A stretch of 29,742 bases of DNA. Origin: a virus. Below, piece after piece: positions 20,049-28,629 of this stretch. Under the pieces are notes generated by a model, which saw only the letters and a list, made by a program, of their open reading frames with translations, was not told where the DNA came from and made no database searches. The stretch is taken from the IMG/VR virus record IMGVR_UViG_3300025759_000462, positions 1 to 29,742 of that record; one strand, written 5' to 3'. The position numbers and the translations under genes were made by a program. How positions within the stretch are numbered: the first letter of the stretch is position 1; every line of letters begins with the position of its first letter.

Positions 20049-20260
20049 TAGGCAGCCGCATCACTAAAGAATTTCTCTATACCAGCAGTCCAGTCATCGG
20101 CAAAATTTTGGGCATCTTCTAGGTGTTCTCTGAGTTCTGTATAAAATAAGTGACGACCTTCATCATAAAATTTGATTTCATATTGCTGTGATTTAGAATC
20201 AAAATTGACTGTAGCATATCCTTTATGATCTTCAGTTACATGTTTTGAAATGATTTCCAT
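20048..20260 (-). CDS. Small phage protein, paralogue of the 82-aa gene at 11829
   Basis: A 70-residue protein with the same EIKFYDE...FADDWTAGIE pattern as the 82-aa protein at 11829-12077. Well-placed ribosome site (AGGTGACA). Coupled to phoH by TAATG. Function unknown. Confidence 0.7.
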   Translation of the reverse strand: MEIISKHVTEDHKGYATVNFDSKSQQYEIKFYDEGRHLFYTELREHLEDAQNFADDWTAGIEKFFSDAAA

Positions 20261-20276
20261 ATTGTCACCTCTTATG

Positions 20277-20951
20277 TTAAGTTGAAATGAAATCCTCCAT
20301 CATCGGAAAGATTTGTGAAATAGCATAACCAATTTCTTTCGCCAATAAAATATGTTCTTTTTGGGTGCCGTGACCACTTCTTAGTTCTACATAATGAATC
20401 CACGTGCGAATCGATGCTTTTGCGTACAATCTCGAAACAGTATTACCTTCTGGCAAAACGCATCGAGCCTGTTCTTTGGCGATACCGTTTTCAATCGCCC
20501 ATTTATATGCCAACTTCGCTTCATAGATAATCTGATCTTGTTTCATCAACCATCGCTTATTAATATCTTCGTCATCCAATGGCAAAGAGTTCTGGCGATT
20601 TTTTGGATCTTGAAGTCTAGCTTCACGCAGCACGAAAGCATCTTCAAGTTGAGTCGGATCAGCATATCGTTGGGAGTATTCTTGAAACGACATGGTTTTG
20701 TGACGAAGCATTTGCCTAGCAATATCACGGGTCGTTTCTATTTCTATATTGGCATCCACCATTTCTAGTGGAGACCAATGTTTGTGTTCAATCAAATATT
20801 TGATAAGTTTCTTACCAGTAGAGTTGTTGATTTGGTTTTCAGGATTTGATACTCTCGCACAATATGCGATGAAATCCTGAACATTAGAAATATCAGTTTC
20901 TCTTTTAAATGATTCGGTTGGTTGTGTATATCCGATTAATCTGACTTTCAT
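20277..20951 (-). CDS. thyX: Flavin-dependent thymidylate synthase ThyX
   Basis: A 224-residue ThyX, which makes dTMP from dUMP with FAD, NADPH and methylene-tetrahydrofolate. The signature RHKTMSFQEYSQRYA (about 81-95; family RHR-x7-S) is present with one Arg to Lys change. SPLEMVDANIEIE, AREARLQ-like substrate region and the C-terminal EARCVLP...SRLYAKASIRTWIHYVELR block agree with the family. Start ATG at 20951 lies 2 bp past the upstream stop; a longer frame to 21002 overlaps the upstream gene and is rejected. Provides dTMP for phage DNA synthesis. Confidence 0.94.
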   Translation of the reverse strand: MKVRLIGYTQPTESFKRETDISNVQDFIAYCARVSNPENQINNSTGKKLIKYLIEHKHWSPLEMVDANIEIETTRDIARQMLRHKTMSFQEYSQRYADPTQLEDAFVLREARLQDPKNRQNSLPLDDEDINKRWLMKQDQIIYEAKLAYKWAIENGIAKEQARCVLPEGNTVSRLYAKASIRTWIHYVELRSGHGTQKEHILLAKEIGYAISQIFPMMEDFIST

Positions 20952-20952
20952 A

Positions 20953-21213
20953 TTACAACGGAGCCAACCTTTTTGCATCATTTCTAAAATAGTGTTTACC
21001 ATCTACTTTTATATATCGTTTGTTGGTTTCATTTTTATTAGGGTTCTCAATCGTAACCACAGTTTTTTTATCTGCTTTATGTGCCTTCAATTGATTCATA
21101 AGACGATCACCAGAAGCAACCGTATCTCTTCGCATAGCATTACGAATTTTTTTATTTACTGAAGGCCTTTCACCTTTTGAAGTGTAAGTCTTACCAGAAC
21201 TCTTTTTACCCAT
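20953..21213 (-). CDS. Conserved small basic phage protein (MGKKSSGKTYTSKGERPSVN type)
   Basis: An 86-residue basic protein that I recognise from T4-like marine phages by its start (GKKSSGKTYTSKGERPSVN) and by TIENPNKNETNKRYIKV. Function unknown; it sits between helicase and thyX genes here. The ribosome site is AGGAG. Confidence 0.78.
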   Translation of the reverse strand: MGKKSSGKTYTSKGERPSVNKKIRNAMRRDTVASGDRLMNQLKAHKADKKTVVTIENPNKNETNKRYIKVDGKHYFRNDAKRLAPL

Positions 21214-21224
21214 AATATAATCTC

Positions 21225-22586
21225 CTATAGTTTAAAATCTTTAAATCTCTCGTTTATTTCAGTCTTGTCAAACACGGGGTCTGTTTCTGTAAGTTCAGTC
21301 TGTTCTTCAGCGTCATACCATTTCATTTTACTACGATTTATGCCAACTGTAAAGCGTTTTTTATAGTTCACATCATTATACCGATTCTTCAACTGCTTTA
21401 TCATAATGAGACCCTGTTCCTCCAGTTCCTCGGAAGAAACTAGAGCAAGAAACAAATCAGCAGTTGCCGGAAGACCAAATGATTCTGAAGTGTCTTCAAG
21501 GCCCGGATCAGAACTCGAATAACCACTGCGTGTTGTTTGAGTAGCAGAAAGAATAGGAACATCAAATTCTACAGCAAGACCACGAACTTCTTCGGCAATC
21601 GCTTTGATGTATGAGTATGAGTTGACTGAACCACCTATTGCCTTCATTCTTGAAGAGGCGCAGATGTTGAGATAGTCTATAACTATCACATCAGGTTTGA
21701 AAGATTTTTTCAGATTCAGTTCGTTTAACAAGGCTCTAAAATGATTTACGTTTGCTGAAGCAGTCGGATATTCTTTGATGATAAGTTTACCCTTCGTCTT
21801 CTTTATAAGATTATTTATACGAGAGGTGAACATATCTTCAGGAATATCTTTGATTTCCGAAATGGGAATATCCAAAAGATTCGCGTCTATTCTTTCAGCA
21901 ATTTTTTCTTCAGACATTTCGGCAGTGATATACAAAACATTATAACCCATGGAAAGCCATGCCGCAGAACAATGACACATACCAAGAGATTTGCCACCGC
22001 CGGTTCCACCAAGAAGCATGTTGAGCGTTTTCTTGGAAAGACCACCTGATGTGATTTCATTCAACAGTTCAATGTCAAAAGGTATCTTGTACTCTTTTGT
22101 GTGATAGTACTCAAATCGTTTTTGATAATCTTCAAGATAAGAATGACCGACATTTCTATCGAAAGAAACATTCAATGCCTTTTGAAGAATGTCAGGCAAA
22201 GCATTTTTTGTGAGTGTCTTGTGTTTACCGTCAATGATATTAATCGATTCAATGACGGCATTGTATAATGCTCTATCTTGACACCATTTTTCTGTACCAT
22301 TCAATAACCAAGTATAATCAACATCCGACTTTACGAACAGATCGCCGACCATATTTTTGATCGTTTCATAACGATCATTAGATATTTCCGAGTTACTCAA
22401 TTCGATAAGAAACGTTTCAGAAGTGGGTATTTTATTGTATTTTCCGACATATTTACTGAATTCAATAAAAATCGTTTTATACACATCTCCAAAATAAGAA
22501 GGCTTGATAAATGGAATTGCTTTTCTTAGGTAGTCATCATTTGTAAACAGATTTTGTAGAATAACTTGTTCGATACTATCATTCAA
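21225..22586 (-). CDS. DnaB-like replicative helicase (T4 gp41 type)
   Basis: A 453-residue RecA-fold hexameric helicase that unwinds DNA at the fork. N-terminal domain (1-160) is helical; the motor has Walker A LGGTGGGKS (about 191-199), VLYITAEMSEEKIAERIDAN, Walker B VIVIDYLNICAS (about 299-310), ATQTTRSGY and the arginine-finger region MIKQLKNRYND. Length is close to T4 gp41 (475). It overlaps the 94-aa gene by 8 nt and probably belongs to the uvsX operon. No primase gene is seen in the window. Confidence 0.93.
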   Translation of the reverse strand: MNDSIEQVILQNLFTNDDYLRKAIPFIKPSYFGDVYKTIFIEFSKYVGKYNKIPTSETFLIELSNSEISNDRYETIKNMVGDLFVKSDVDYTWLLNGTEKWCQDRALYNAVIESINIIDGKHKTLTKNALPDILQKALNVSFDRNVGHSYLEDYQKRFEYYHTKEYKIPFDIELLNEITSGGLSKKTLNMLLGGTGGGKSLGMCHCSAAWLSMGYNVLYITAEMSEEKIAERIDANLLDIPISEIKDIPEDMFTSRINNLIKKTKGKLIIKEYPTASANVNHFRALLNELNLKKSFKPDVIVIDYLNICASSRMKAIGGSVNSYSYIKAIAEEVRGLAVEFDVPILSATQTTRSGYSSSDPGLEDTSESFGLPATADLFLALVSSEELEEQGLIMIKQLKNRYNDVNYKKRFTVGINRSKMKWYDAEEQTELTETDPVFDKTEINERFKDFKL

Positions 22587-22863
22587 TTATTTTTTCCTTT
22601 TCATTCAAAGAATTCAATATAGAGAATAATACATCACCAGCGAGTTCTTGTAAAGCATCATTTTCAATTACTGCTTCATCATTTGGAGATTGTATCACAT
22701 TGAAATCATATTTCATAGATTCTCCGTCTTCAGCAACTCTTAGCATACCAAATTGTATAACAGTCTCCACAAAATCGCCCTTTAGAATTCGAATGGACCA
22801 ATTTTCACTTTCATCTTGTGGAAACAGTTCGTAATCGATATTTTCTACAAGAACATTATTCAT
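22579..22863 (-). CDS. Small conserved phage protein between uvsX and helicase
   Basis: A 94-residue acidic protein (NVLVENIDYELFPQDESENWSIRILKGDFVETVIQFG, then a helical end). Proteins of this sort lie between recombination and helicase genes in T4-like marine phages; function unknown. It overlaps both neighbours by 8 nt. Confidence 0.72.
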   Translation of the reverse strand: MNNVLVENIDYELFPQDESENWSIRILKGDFVETVIQFGMLRVAEDGESMKYDFNVIQSPNDEAVIENDALQELAGDVLFSILNSLNEKEKIIE

Positions 22864-23938
22864 CTTCTGTCTCTAAAATATCATCCATATTCACTACAGA
22901 TTTATAACCAATCGTGTATTGTTTCTTGATAAAATCCTTGAAGTCTGTCATTTCGAATATTGGTCGCCACCAATCTTCTCGTAAAGTTTCCGCTTCACGG
23001 ACCTTTCCATCAGAAGATACTCCCTCTGTGTCATCGGTCTTGTTATCAGAAATATTGAGATTACGAGTATACCAACCATTGGAAGGCTTAACAACATAAT
23101 TACCAGCCAGAGCAACATCAAGTAAGCCAGAGAAATTGTGAACCCCACCATCCCAACTAACTGTGATAGGAATTTTAGACTTTTCTTTAACATATCGCGA
23201 TTTCTCCACATTGATCACAAAATCGTAACCTTGAACTTCGGTGCCTTTTTTGTTCTGTCTCCGACCAATGATCCAGATATTGTCGGCTGAATAGTAAATA
23301 CCAGTACCACCAGAAACCACATCTTTTGGAAACAACCCAATCTCTTTATATGTATGATTGATTGCAAGCATCGGAATATTCTTCATGGCGAGATATGGTG
23401 TAGTCATTCGGAAAAGACTCTTGAGCGCCTTCGCTCTTGACATATCGGCAACAGACTTTTCGGACAATGTATCTTCAAGTTCTTTCTTGGACGCCAAGTT
23501 GCCAACCGAATCGATAACAATAACAACTTTGTCATTTCTGTCAAGATTTTCTAACTGACTGACAAGATCAAACTTGAGTTCCTCGACATTGGTCACGGGA
23601 GTGTGAAGAACACGATTTGTATCAATACCAAACTGGTCAAAATATGCTTGGGGTGATCCAAACTCGGAATCATAGAATAATATAACAGATTCGGGATACT
23701 TTTCCAAATATGCTGATGCCATAATGAGTGCGAATGATGTTTTGAAGTGCTTGGAAGGCCCGGCAAGAACAGTCAGCCCGGGCGTGAGACCACCATCAAC
23801 AGAACCAGACAATGCGACATTGATCATTGGTACTGGAGTAGAAATCATATCTTTTTCGTTGAAGAACTTTGATTCCGATAAAATATCTGTTGTTTTGATT
23901 TTTGAATTCTTTTTGAGTTTGTCCATAATTGACGACAT
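22856..23938 (-). CDS. uvsX: UvsX recombinase (RecA-like)
   Basis: A 360-residue strand-exchange protein that forms filaments on ssDNA for recombination-dependent replication and repair. The Walker A region is GPSKHFKTS (about 59-67), like T4 UvsX GPSKSFKS; then FYDSEFGSP, Walker B VVIVIDSVGNLA, LAINHTYKEIG and GGTGIYYSADNIW. The C-terminus is acidic (MDDILETEDE), as in UvsX. Length fits T4 (391). Start has AAGGAGAAT upstream and a promoter 33 bp further. Confidence 0.95.
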   Translation of the reverse strand: MSSIMDKLKKNSKIKTTDILSESKFFNEKDMISTPVPMINVALSGSVDGGLTPGLTVLAGPSKHFKTSFALIMASAYLEKYPESVILFYDSEFGSPQAYFDQFGIDTNRVLHTPVTNVEELKFDLVSQLENLDRNDKVVIVIDSVGNLASKKELEDTLSEKSVADMSRAKALKSLFRMTTPYLAMKNIPMLAINHTYKEIGLFPKDVVSGGTGIYYSADNIWIIGRRQNKKGTEVQGYDFVINVEKSRYVKEKSKIPITVSWDGGVHNFSGLLDVALAGNYVVKPSNGWYTRNLNISDNKTDDTEGVSSDGKVREAETLREDWWRPIFEMTDFKDFIKKQYTIGYKSVVNMDDILETEDE

Positions 23939-23970
23939 ACAATTCTCCTTATTGAAATCTATACTTATTC

Positions 23971-23999
23971 ATTCTATCACAATTTATGCGCTTTGTCTA
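23971..23999 (-). promoter_or_regulatory. Probable promoter of uvsX
   Basis: TAGACA (23994-23999), 17-bp spacer, TAGAAT (23971-23976) on the minus strand; one mismatch in each box. The -35 lies in the end of the methyltransferase-like gene. Confidence 0.6.
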
Positions 24000-24520
24000 C
24001 AGAAAAACTTTGTCTGGTGCTGATTGTTTTGATCAAACAGATACCAACAAGCATCGTCTTTGCCAGATTTCTTTGAGTTTTCTATCCATTTGACTCGGCC
24101 TATTGTAACGATCTTTGAACAATATGACAAATAGTCTTTTGCTTGCTTTGTGAACATCCAGTTCGCGTCAAACAATAACCAAGTAGGACGAATACTCGAA
24201 AATCTCTCAATCATCGGATGAAGTATTTTGCGGTCCCAAGGAGGATTTGTGATGATCAAATCTGTGTTATTTGGAACCACGACTTTCATGGCATCTATCT
24301 TTTCAATGCCGTCATCTTGTGGTTCAATATCGGACATAAGAGAACAGATACAGTTTGAATCTGTGAGTATATCCAAGTGTTGTGTAAGTCTACCATCACC
24401 AGCACAGGGTTCAGCATAAACAAATGATTTGGGTAAATGGGAAATGAGAGGTTTTACTGCCTCTATTGGAGTTGGGTAATAATCCCTCTCAATTCTTTCA
24501 AAATCACTTCTCTTGCCCAT
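23984..24520 (-). CDS. DNA adenine methyltransferase-like protein
   Basis: A 178-residue class I SAM-dependent methyltransferase-like protein. Motif I is VYAEPCAGDGRLTQHL (about 33-48), an acidic residue in MSDIEPQ, and the catalytic motif IV is ITNPPWDR (about 91-98), typical for N6-adenine methylases. It begins DYYPTPIEAVKPLI, as in phage methylase N-termini. No target-recognition domain or restriction partner is seen, so specificity is unknown. The ATG at 24520 is used. It lies 11 bp after the DruA-like gene. Confidence 0.8.
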   Translation of the reverse strand: MGKRSDFERIERDYYPTPIEAVKPLISHLPKSFVYAEPCAGDGRLTQHLDILTDSNCICSLMSDIEPQDDGIEKIDAMKVVVPNNTDLIITNPPWDRKILHPMIERFSSIRPTWLLFDANWMFTKQAKDYLSYCSKIVTIGRVKWIENSKKSGKDDACWYLFDQNNQHQTKFFCRQSA

Positions 24521-24531
24521 AATTTGCAAAA

Positions 24532-25668
24532 TTACCTAATAATTTGTATATTGTCGTCTTCATCCCAAAGTTCGACTTTATTTCGAAAGCGACCTTCATT
24601 TTTTAGTTTTTCATATCTTTTGGATGCTTTTTTCTTCCACCAATTAATGATGTTATCAAGATAAAATTTATCCCAGTTGGGTCCGCGACGAAGTTCTTCT
24701 TGTTCACCAAGTATAACTTCGCGGACATTTTCGTATCCATAATCTGAAATATAGAATCGCTTTCTTTGAGTAAGACCCAAAGCAGTTTTTATAACCGAAT
24801 TAAACTCGGCAAGTTTGAGCGGATCTTGTAAAGATTTTTTTATCGAACTAATCATTATGTTTTGTCTCTTCATCTTTTTCGAAGAGGCTGTGTTCTCGGT
24901 GAGGGGTGTATTATTATTTAATATTGTAAAGTGATTATGTAAAAGATGAAATGCATCATCATGAAGCAAAGGCATAAATTTACTTTCCGTAAGACCTTTA
25001 TATCTCATAAATGGTTTTAATCCATCATATTGTGATGCGTCTGTTGTTGAACCATATAAAGATGTGGTTTCGAATAGTGCAATGTCTTTTTCAAATACAT
25101 CATTCAAGGTTTCTCGGGCAAAATGGGAACAACAAAGAAGTGCAAGTAGTTTTCCACCAAGATAATTATATCCAAATGGTTGCGATGGAACGATTACAAA
25201 TCCCATTGCAGCATGTCTATTAAAGATAGATAGATCAGGCGCTTTTCCTAACCAAAGATTTCTTGGTTTTGAATTTATTACTGGAGAACCAAAGCGAATA
25301 AATCCAACACATTTATTGGTATTTTTTTCATAAATCATCCATCTCAATTCTCTACCCGGTATATTTTTTTCAATAACATGCGAAGAGGTCGCAGTAATCA
25401 GTCCATTATATGTGTTTTGAGAAACAAAATCTTTATGTGTATTTTTAAATCTGTCACCAACAAATCTAATACTGAATTCCATATCTTCGGGATGCATATC
25501 TTCATTTAGAAACTTGTCAACATTTGAAAACCCTTCCAATTTATTTGGCAAAGATTTTAATGCTTCTTTTTTGGCATATCGAAGATAGTCTTCAATTGAG
25601 GTAAAATTTTTAAAATAGTTGATAAATTGATCCGCAGCCCAAGCGGCATCATTTTCAGGTATTATCAT
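24532..25668 (-). CDS. DruA-like (DUF4338) protein
   Basis: A 378-residue protein related, as I recognise it, to DUF4338, the family of DruA from the Druantia defence system, with relatives in T4-like marine phages. Core features: GRELRWMIYEKNTNKCVGFIRFGSP (about 105-129), LWLGKAPDLSIFNRHAAMGFVIVPSQPFGYNYLGGKLLALLC (about 142-183), then FETTSLYGSTTDASQYDGLKPFMRYKGLT. The C-terminal half after about residue 245 is basic and less conserved. No other Druantia component (helicase DruE) is nearby. Overlaps the UDP-glucose dehydrogenase gene by 14 nt. Phage function unknown. Confidence 0.72.
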   Translation of the reverse strand: MIIPENDAAWAADQFINYFKNFTSIEDYLRYAKKEALKSLPNKLEGFSNVDKFLNEDMHPEDMEFSIRFVGDRFKNTHKDFVSQNTYNGLITATSSHVIEKNIPGRELRWMIYEKNTNKCVGFIRFGSPVINSKPRNLWLGKAPDLSIFNRHAAMGFVIVPSQPFGYNYLGGKLLALLCCSHFARETLNDVFEKDIALFETTSLYGSTTDASQYDGLKPFMRYKGLTESKFMPLLHDDAFHLLHNHFTILNNNTPLTENTASSKKMKRQNIMISSIKKSLQDPLKLAEFNSVIKTALGLTQRKRFYISDYGYENVREVILGEQEELRRGPNWDKFYLDNIINWWKKKASKRYEKLKNEGRFRNKVELWDEDDNIQIIR

Positions 25669-26509
25669 ATTTCACATTCTGTTCTTTTTCTCTATCATCT
25701 TTTTCGTAGACGCTTCGCATTGCATTATTGATTGCGATCACTTCACGCAATAGCGTAAATGATGGATCGAAGTTCAAAAACGCATTTGTGTCTTTGGGGA
25801 AACACGCGCCGCCGAAGCCTCGCTTACCATCAAATCCTGGAACGTTTGTGTGTGATTTGCCAATGCGTTCATCTGTTGTCATGGCACCAATAACTTTATG
25901 AAATGCACCACCATAGTTTGTTACAACATCATAAAACTGATTGAACCAAGCAACTTTACTTGCCAGATATGTGTTGATACCATACTTGACGAATGACGCC
26001 TCTTTCACAGTCATATGAAATACGGGACAAGGCTTACATAAAGAATGTTGCTCGTATATGCGTTGAACAGTTTCCGTAAAATATTGTTCACCTCCAAATA
26101 CATGCATAGGTGGATTTACAAAATCTTCGTTAGCAGTTCTCTCAGTCAGAAACTCCGGATTGTAAACTACTCTATCATATTTGTGCAACTTTTCTGCGAC
26201 ATCTGGAGTGATGGTAGATTTGATAACAATAATACCCGAAACTTCATTTCCATTCAAGTATGATACCGTTTCTTCTACAATTGACGAATTGATTGATCCA
26301 TCATCGTTCATAGGCGTCGGAACACATACAAAGATCAAATCAAAGTCGGTCATATCTTTGATATCATCTATAGACGGCCAGTATCCGGCCGATGCTACTG
26401 GAACCCCATCATAAATTGGATCAACAATTGTTTTTCGAACACCCTTTGTTGAGAATCCATAATCAACTGCTTTACCAACAAAACCATGACCAATAATAAG
26501 TATGTGCAT
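25655..26509 (-). CDS. UDP-glucose/GDP-mannose dehydrogenase-like protein, compact
   Basis: A 284-residue NAD-dependent nucleotide-sugar dehydrogenase, which oxidises the sugar C6 to a carboxylate in two steps. The Rossmann motif is GHGFVGKAV (about 7-15); FVCVPTPMND, NPEFLTERTA, FVKYGINTYLASKVAWFNQFYD (central helix with Lys) and GGACFPKDTNAFL with the catalytic Cys are all present. The C-terminal UDP-binding domain of normal enzymes (about 430 residues) is missing, so it is either a reduced phage enzyme or altered in specificity. Start ATG overlaps the epimerase stop. Confidence 0.88.
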   Translation of the reverse strand: MHILIIGHGFVGKAVDYGFSTKGVRKTIVDPIYDGVPVASAGYWPSIDDIKDMTDFDLIFVCVPTPMNDDGSINSSIVEETVSYLNGNEVSGIIVIKSTITPDVAEKLHKYDRVVYNPEFLTERTANEDFVNPPMHVFGGEQYFTETVQRIYEQHSLCKPCPVFHMTVKEASFVKYGINTYLASKVAWFNQFYDVVTNYGGAFHKVIGAMTTDERIGKSHTNVPGFDGKRGFGGACFPKDTNAFLNFDPSFTLLREVIAINNAMRSVYEKDDREKEQNVKYDNT

Positions 26510-27462
26510 CAATTCACTCCATAGTAGTTTTTGAACCATTCCACAAACCTAGCAACACCATCTTCTATTGATGTTGTCGGTTTGTAACCCAATGATTGTA
26601 ATTTCGTCGTATCAGACCACGTTGCTTGCGTGTCCGCCGGATGTTTTGGTTGCAAATCATGTATAGATTTTCTTCCAAGATTTTTTTCAATCTCTTCTAC
26701 AAAATCCATCAATTGAACTTGATCACCATATCCGATATTGTAGATTTCTTTTTCCTCTTTACCAGACAATGCTCGATTTACGACGATTTCAATACCTTGT
26801 ACAATATCATCAACATATGTAAAATCGCGAACCATATTACCATAATTATACAACACAATAGGTTCATTTTCAACTATATTTTTCGTGAATGTGAATAGAG
26901 CCATGTCTGGTCTGCCCCAAGGACCATAGACTGTAAAGAATCGAAGTCCTATAGCATTTTTGAGAGAAGAGGCCATGAATTGAGATTCGTTTGTAAATTT
27001 GGAATACCCATAAGGATTCAACTGATAGTCACATTTCTCATTCTCTTTCCATGGAAGTTCATTGCCAGCCATGACGCAAGAAGTAGAGGCATAAACACAG
27101 TTTTTCACTCCAGCAACATCCATTGCTTGAATGAGATTGTGGGTACCGACAATATTATTTTGAATATATGCTTCAGGATCTTCCATTGAATGTCGAACAC
27201 CTGCCATTGCTGCTAGGTGAATCACCAAATCTGGTTTGTGGTTTTTCATGAACTTCGAAAGAGATTTCTTCGAAGTCAAATCTACATAAGGCACTTTGAT
27301 GCCCAATTTCTCAAGTTCTTGCCGCCTTGCGTGTTTCAAAAGCACGTCATAATAACTATTGTAATTATCAAAACCTACGACTTCATGACCGGATTCATGT
27401 AGTTTTCTTGCTGTGTGAAAACCAATGAAACCAGCCATACCAGTAATACAAATTTTACTCAC
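26509..27462 (-). CDS. NAD-dependent epimerase (UDP-glucuronate 4-epimerase-like)
   Basis: A 317-residue extended short-chain dehydrogenase/reductase acting on nucleotide sugars. Seen: TGMAGFIGFH (NAD motif GxxGxxG), DNYNSYYDVLLKHAR (typical of UDP-glucuronate 4-epimerases), HLAAMAGVRHSMEDPEAYIQNNIVGT, YASTSCVMAG, the catalytic YGYSK (YxxxK) and FFTVYGPWGRPDMALFTFT. The start is a GTG at 27462, after the 8-nt overlap with the cytidylyltransferase gene; the upstream frame lacks sense. Together with the following dehydrogenase it could make UDP-galacturonate from UDP-glucose; this pathway is inference. Confidence 0.92.
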   Translation of the reverse strand: MSKICITGMAGFIGFHTARKLHESGHEVVGFDNYNSYYDVLLKHARRQELEKLGIKVPYVDLTSKKSLSKFMKNHKPDLVIHLAAMAGVRHSMEDPEAYIQNNIVGTHNLIQAMDVAGVKNCVYASTSCVMAGNELPWKENEKCDYQLNPYGYSKFTNESQFMASSLKNAIGLRFFTVYGPWGRPDMALFTFTKNIVENEPIVLYNYGNMVRDFTYVDDIVQGIEIVVNRALSGKEEKEIYNIGYGDQVQLMDFVEEIEKNLGRKSIHDLQPKHPADTQATWSDTTKLQSLGYKPTTSIEDGVARFVEWFKNYYGVN

Positions 27463-27865
27463 TCTCTGATACTCTCTTTCGCAAATCACTTGAACTGAAA
27501 CGATGGGTTCTATTATTGAAGTATAACACAATTCCCTTTCGTTTACAAACATCTTTTCCAGTAAATTCTTTATTGCGATATTCTTCGCCCATGATCTTCA
27601 CATCAATGTTGAACATTTCAAGAATATCTATAACATCCATCTCAGTTTGATATGGGATAATTTCGTCTACATATTTAACGCCCGATAATTGAACATATCG
27701 TTCAACAAGAGACTGTACAGGTTTATTTTTCTCTGGTCTATCTATAGTGGGATCTGTTTGCAAACCACAAATAAGATAGTCACATTGCTGTTTTGCTTCT
27801 CGGAGCATAGCAATGTGACCAGAATGTAATAGATCAAAAGTACTAAACGTTATTCCAACTTTCAT
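27455..27865 (-). CDS. Glycerol-3-phosphate/sugar-phosphate cytidylyltransferase-like (TagD type)
   Basis: A 136-residue nucleotidyltransferase: FSTFDLLHSGHIAML contains the HxGH signature (HSGH, about 15-18), and the C-terminal RTHRFSSSDLRKRV stands for the RTxGISTT-type second motif. The length fits TagD (about 130). It activates a phosphorylated alcohol or sugar with CTP. Overlaps both neighbours (ATGA upstream). The substrate is open, since related phage enzymes also serve heptose or polyol activation. Confidence 0.85.
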   Translation of the reverse strand: MKVGITFSTFDLLHSGHIAMLREAKQQCDYLICGLQTDPTIDRPEKNKPVQSLVERYVQLSGVKYVDEIIPYQTEMDVIDILEMFNIDVKIMGEEYRNKEFTGKDVCKRKGIVLYFNNRTHRFSSSDLRKRVSESE

Positions 27866-28224
27866 TCGATACCAACAGAATCATTATAACCTACAGTTTC
27901 TCTTTTAATATCTGAATGTGAAAACTCTGCCCAATAAAGTTCATAAGCAATACCAGACTCTAGACATTCAAATTGATGATAAAGTCCCGGTTTGACTTTT
28001 GTATAATCCCCTTCATATAGAATAGTCTCATCCACCAGATTATAATCTTTCTGCCAGACACGAACCAACATTACACCCTTTTCAACATAGAAACCATTCC
28101 ATTTGAATTCATGAAGATGTTTTGAGCAAACACCTCCTTTATTCATTTGAATACGATGAAACTCTAAAGCACTATTTGCCTCAATAAGAGAGGTTACACC
28201 CCATACCTTTCCTGCTTTACTCAT
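27862..28224 (-). CDS. Cupin-fold protein, nucleotide-sugar related
   Basis: A 120-residue single cupin domain. CSKHLHEFKWNGFYVEKG gives the first cupin motif (two His, Glu), and KPGLYHQFECLESGIAYEL the second (His). It resembles the cupin of type II mannose-6-phosphate isomerases or sugar epimerases. Placement before the cytidylyltransferase (4-nt overlap) supports a role in the sugar operon. Substrate unknown. Confidence 0.75.
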   Translation of the reverse strand: MSKAGKVWGVTSLIEANSALEFHRIQMNKGGVCSKHLHEFKWNGFYVEKGVMLVRVWQKDYNLVDETILYEGDYTKVKPGLYHQFECLESGIAYELYWAEFSHSDIKRETVGYNDSVGIE

Positions 28225-28441
28225 TCAGTTCTCCTATTTCAAAATATTCCATTACTTCATTTGTTTGCGATTTTACGATTTGAGTAGCTTCATCCAATGA
28301 TTGTGCATCAAAGATTAATGTTTTACCAATACGAACATCATTGACTTCAGGAAATCCTAGATTATGTAATGCTTTTGTAACAGCCATTCCAGCATTATCT
28401 AAAATACCGCGATGAAGCATTATTGTCGCTTTATATTTCAA
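28217..28441 (-). CDS. purS: PurS-like subunit of phosphoribosylformylglycinamidine synthase
   Basis: A 74-residue protein close to PurS: an N-terminal strand YKATIMLHRGILDNAGMAVTKALHNLGFPEVNDVRIGKTLIF matches the family (LDxxG.A...AL..LGF..V.DVR.GK), then a helix and strand to the end. In bacteria PurS joins PurQ and PurL in purine synthesis. No purL or purQ is in this window. Overlaps the neighbours by 4-8 nt. Confidence 0.85.
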   Translation of the reverse strand: MKYKATIMLHRGILDNAGMAVTKALHNLGFPEVNDVRIGKTLIFDAQSLDEATQIVKSQTNEVMEYFEIGELNE

Positions 28442-28629
28442 GGAATATTCTTTCTCAACATATCAACAAATTCTTTTAGTTTACGATTGATTTTAATATT
28501 ATCAAGTCGTTCACGTTCAATAATACAGTTATCAAGAGACGATTTTAACTTACCCAGAACTACATGATCAAGCAAATCATGCATAACTTCTGTTTCTAGT
28601 ACATCTCCGAGTAGGTCAATCATTTTCAT
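28438..28629 (-). CDS. Small helical phage protein, unknown function
   Basis: A 63-residue all-helical, Leu-rich protein (IDLLGDVLETEVMHDLLDHVVLGKLKSSLD...). ATG preceded by TGGAG. It overlaps purS by 4 nt (ATGA). Not recognised. Confidence 0.62.
   Translation of the reverse strand: MKMIDLLGDVLETEVMHDLLDHVVLGKLKSSLDNCIIERERLDNIKINRKLKEFVDMLRKNIP

Noticed and set aside
21812-21819. TATAAATA motif within the helicase gene
   Set aside because: It lies inside a coding region with no gene start nearby; probably chance in AT-rich DNA.
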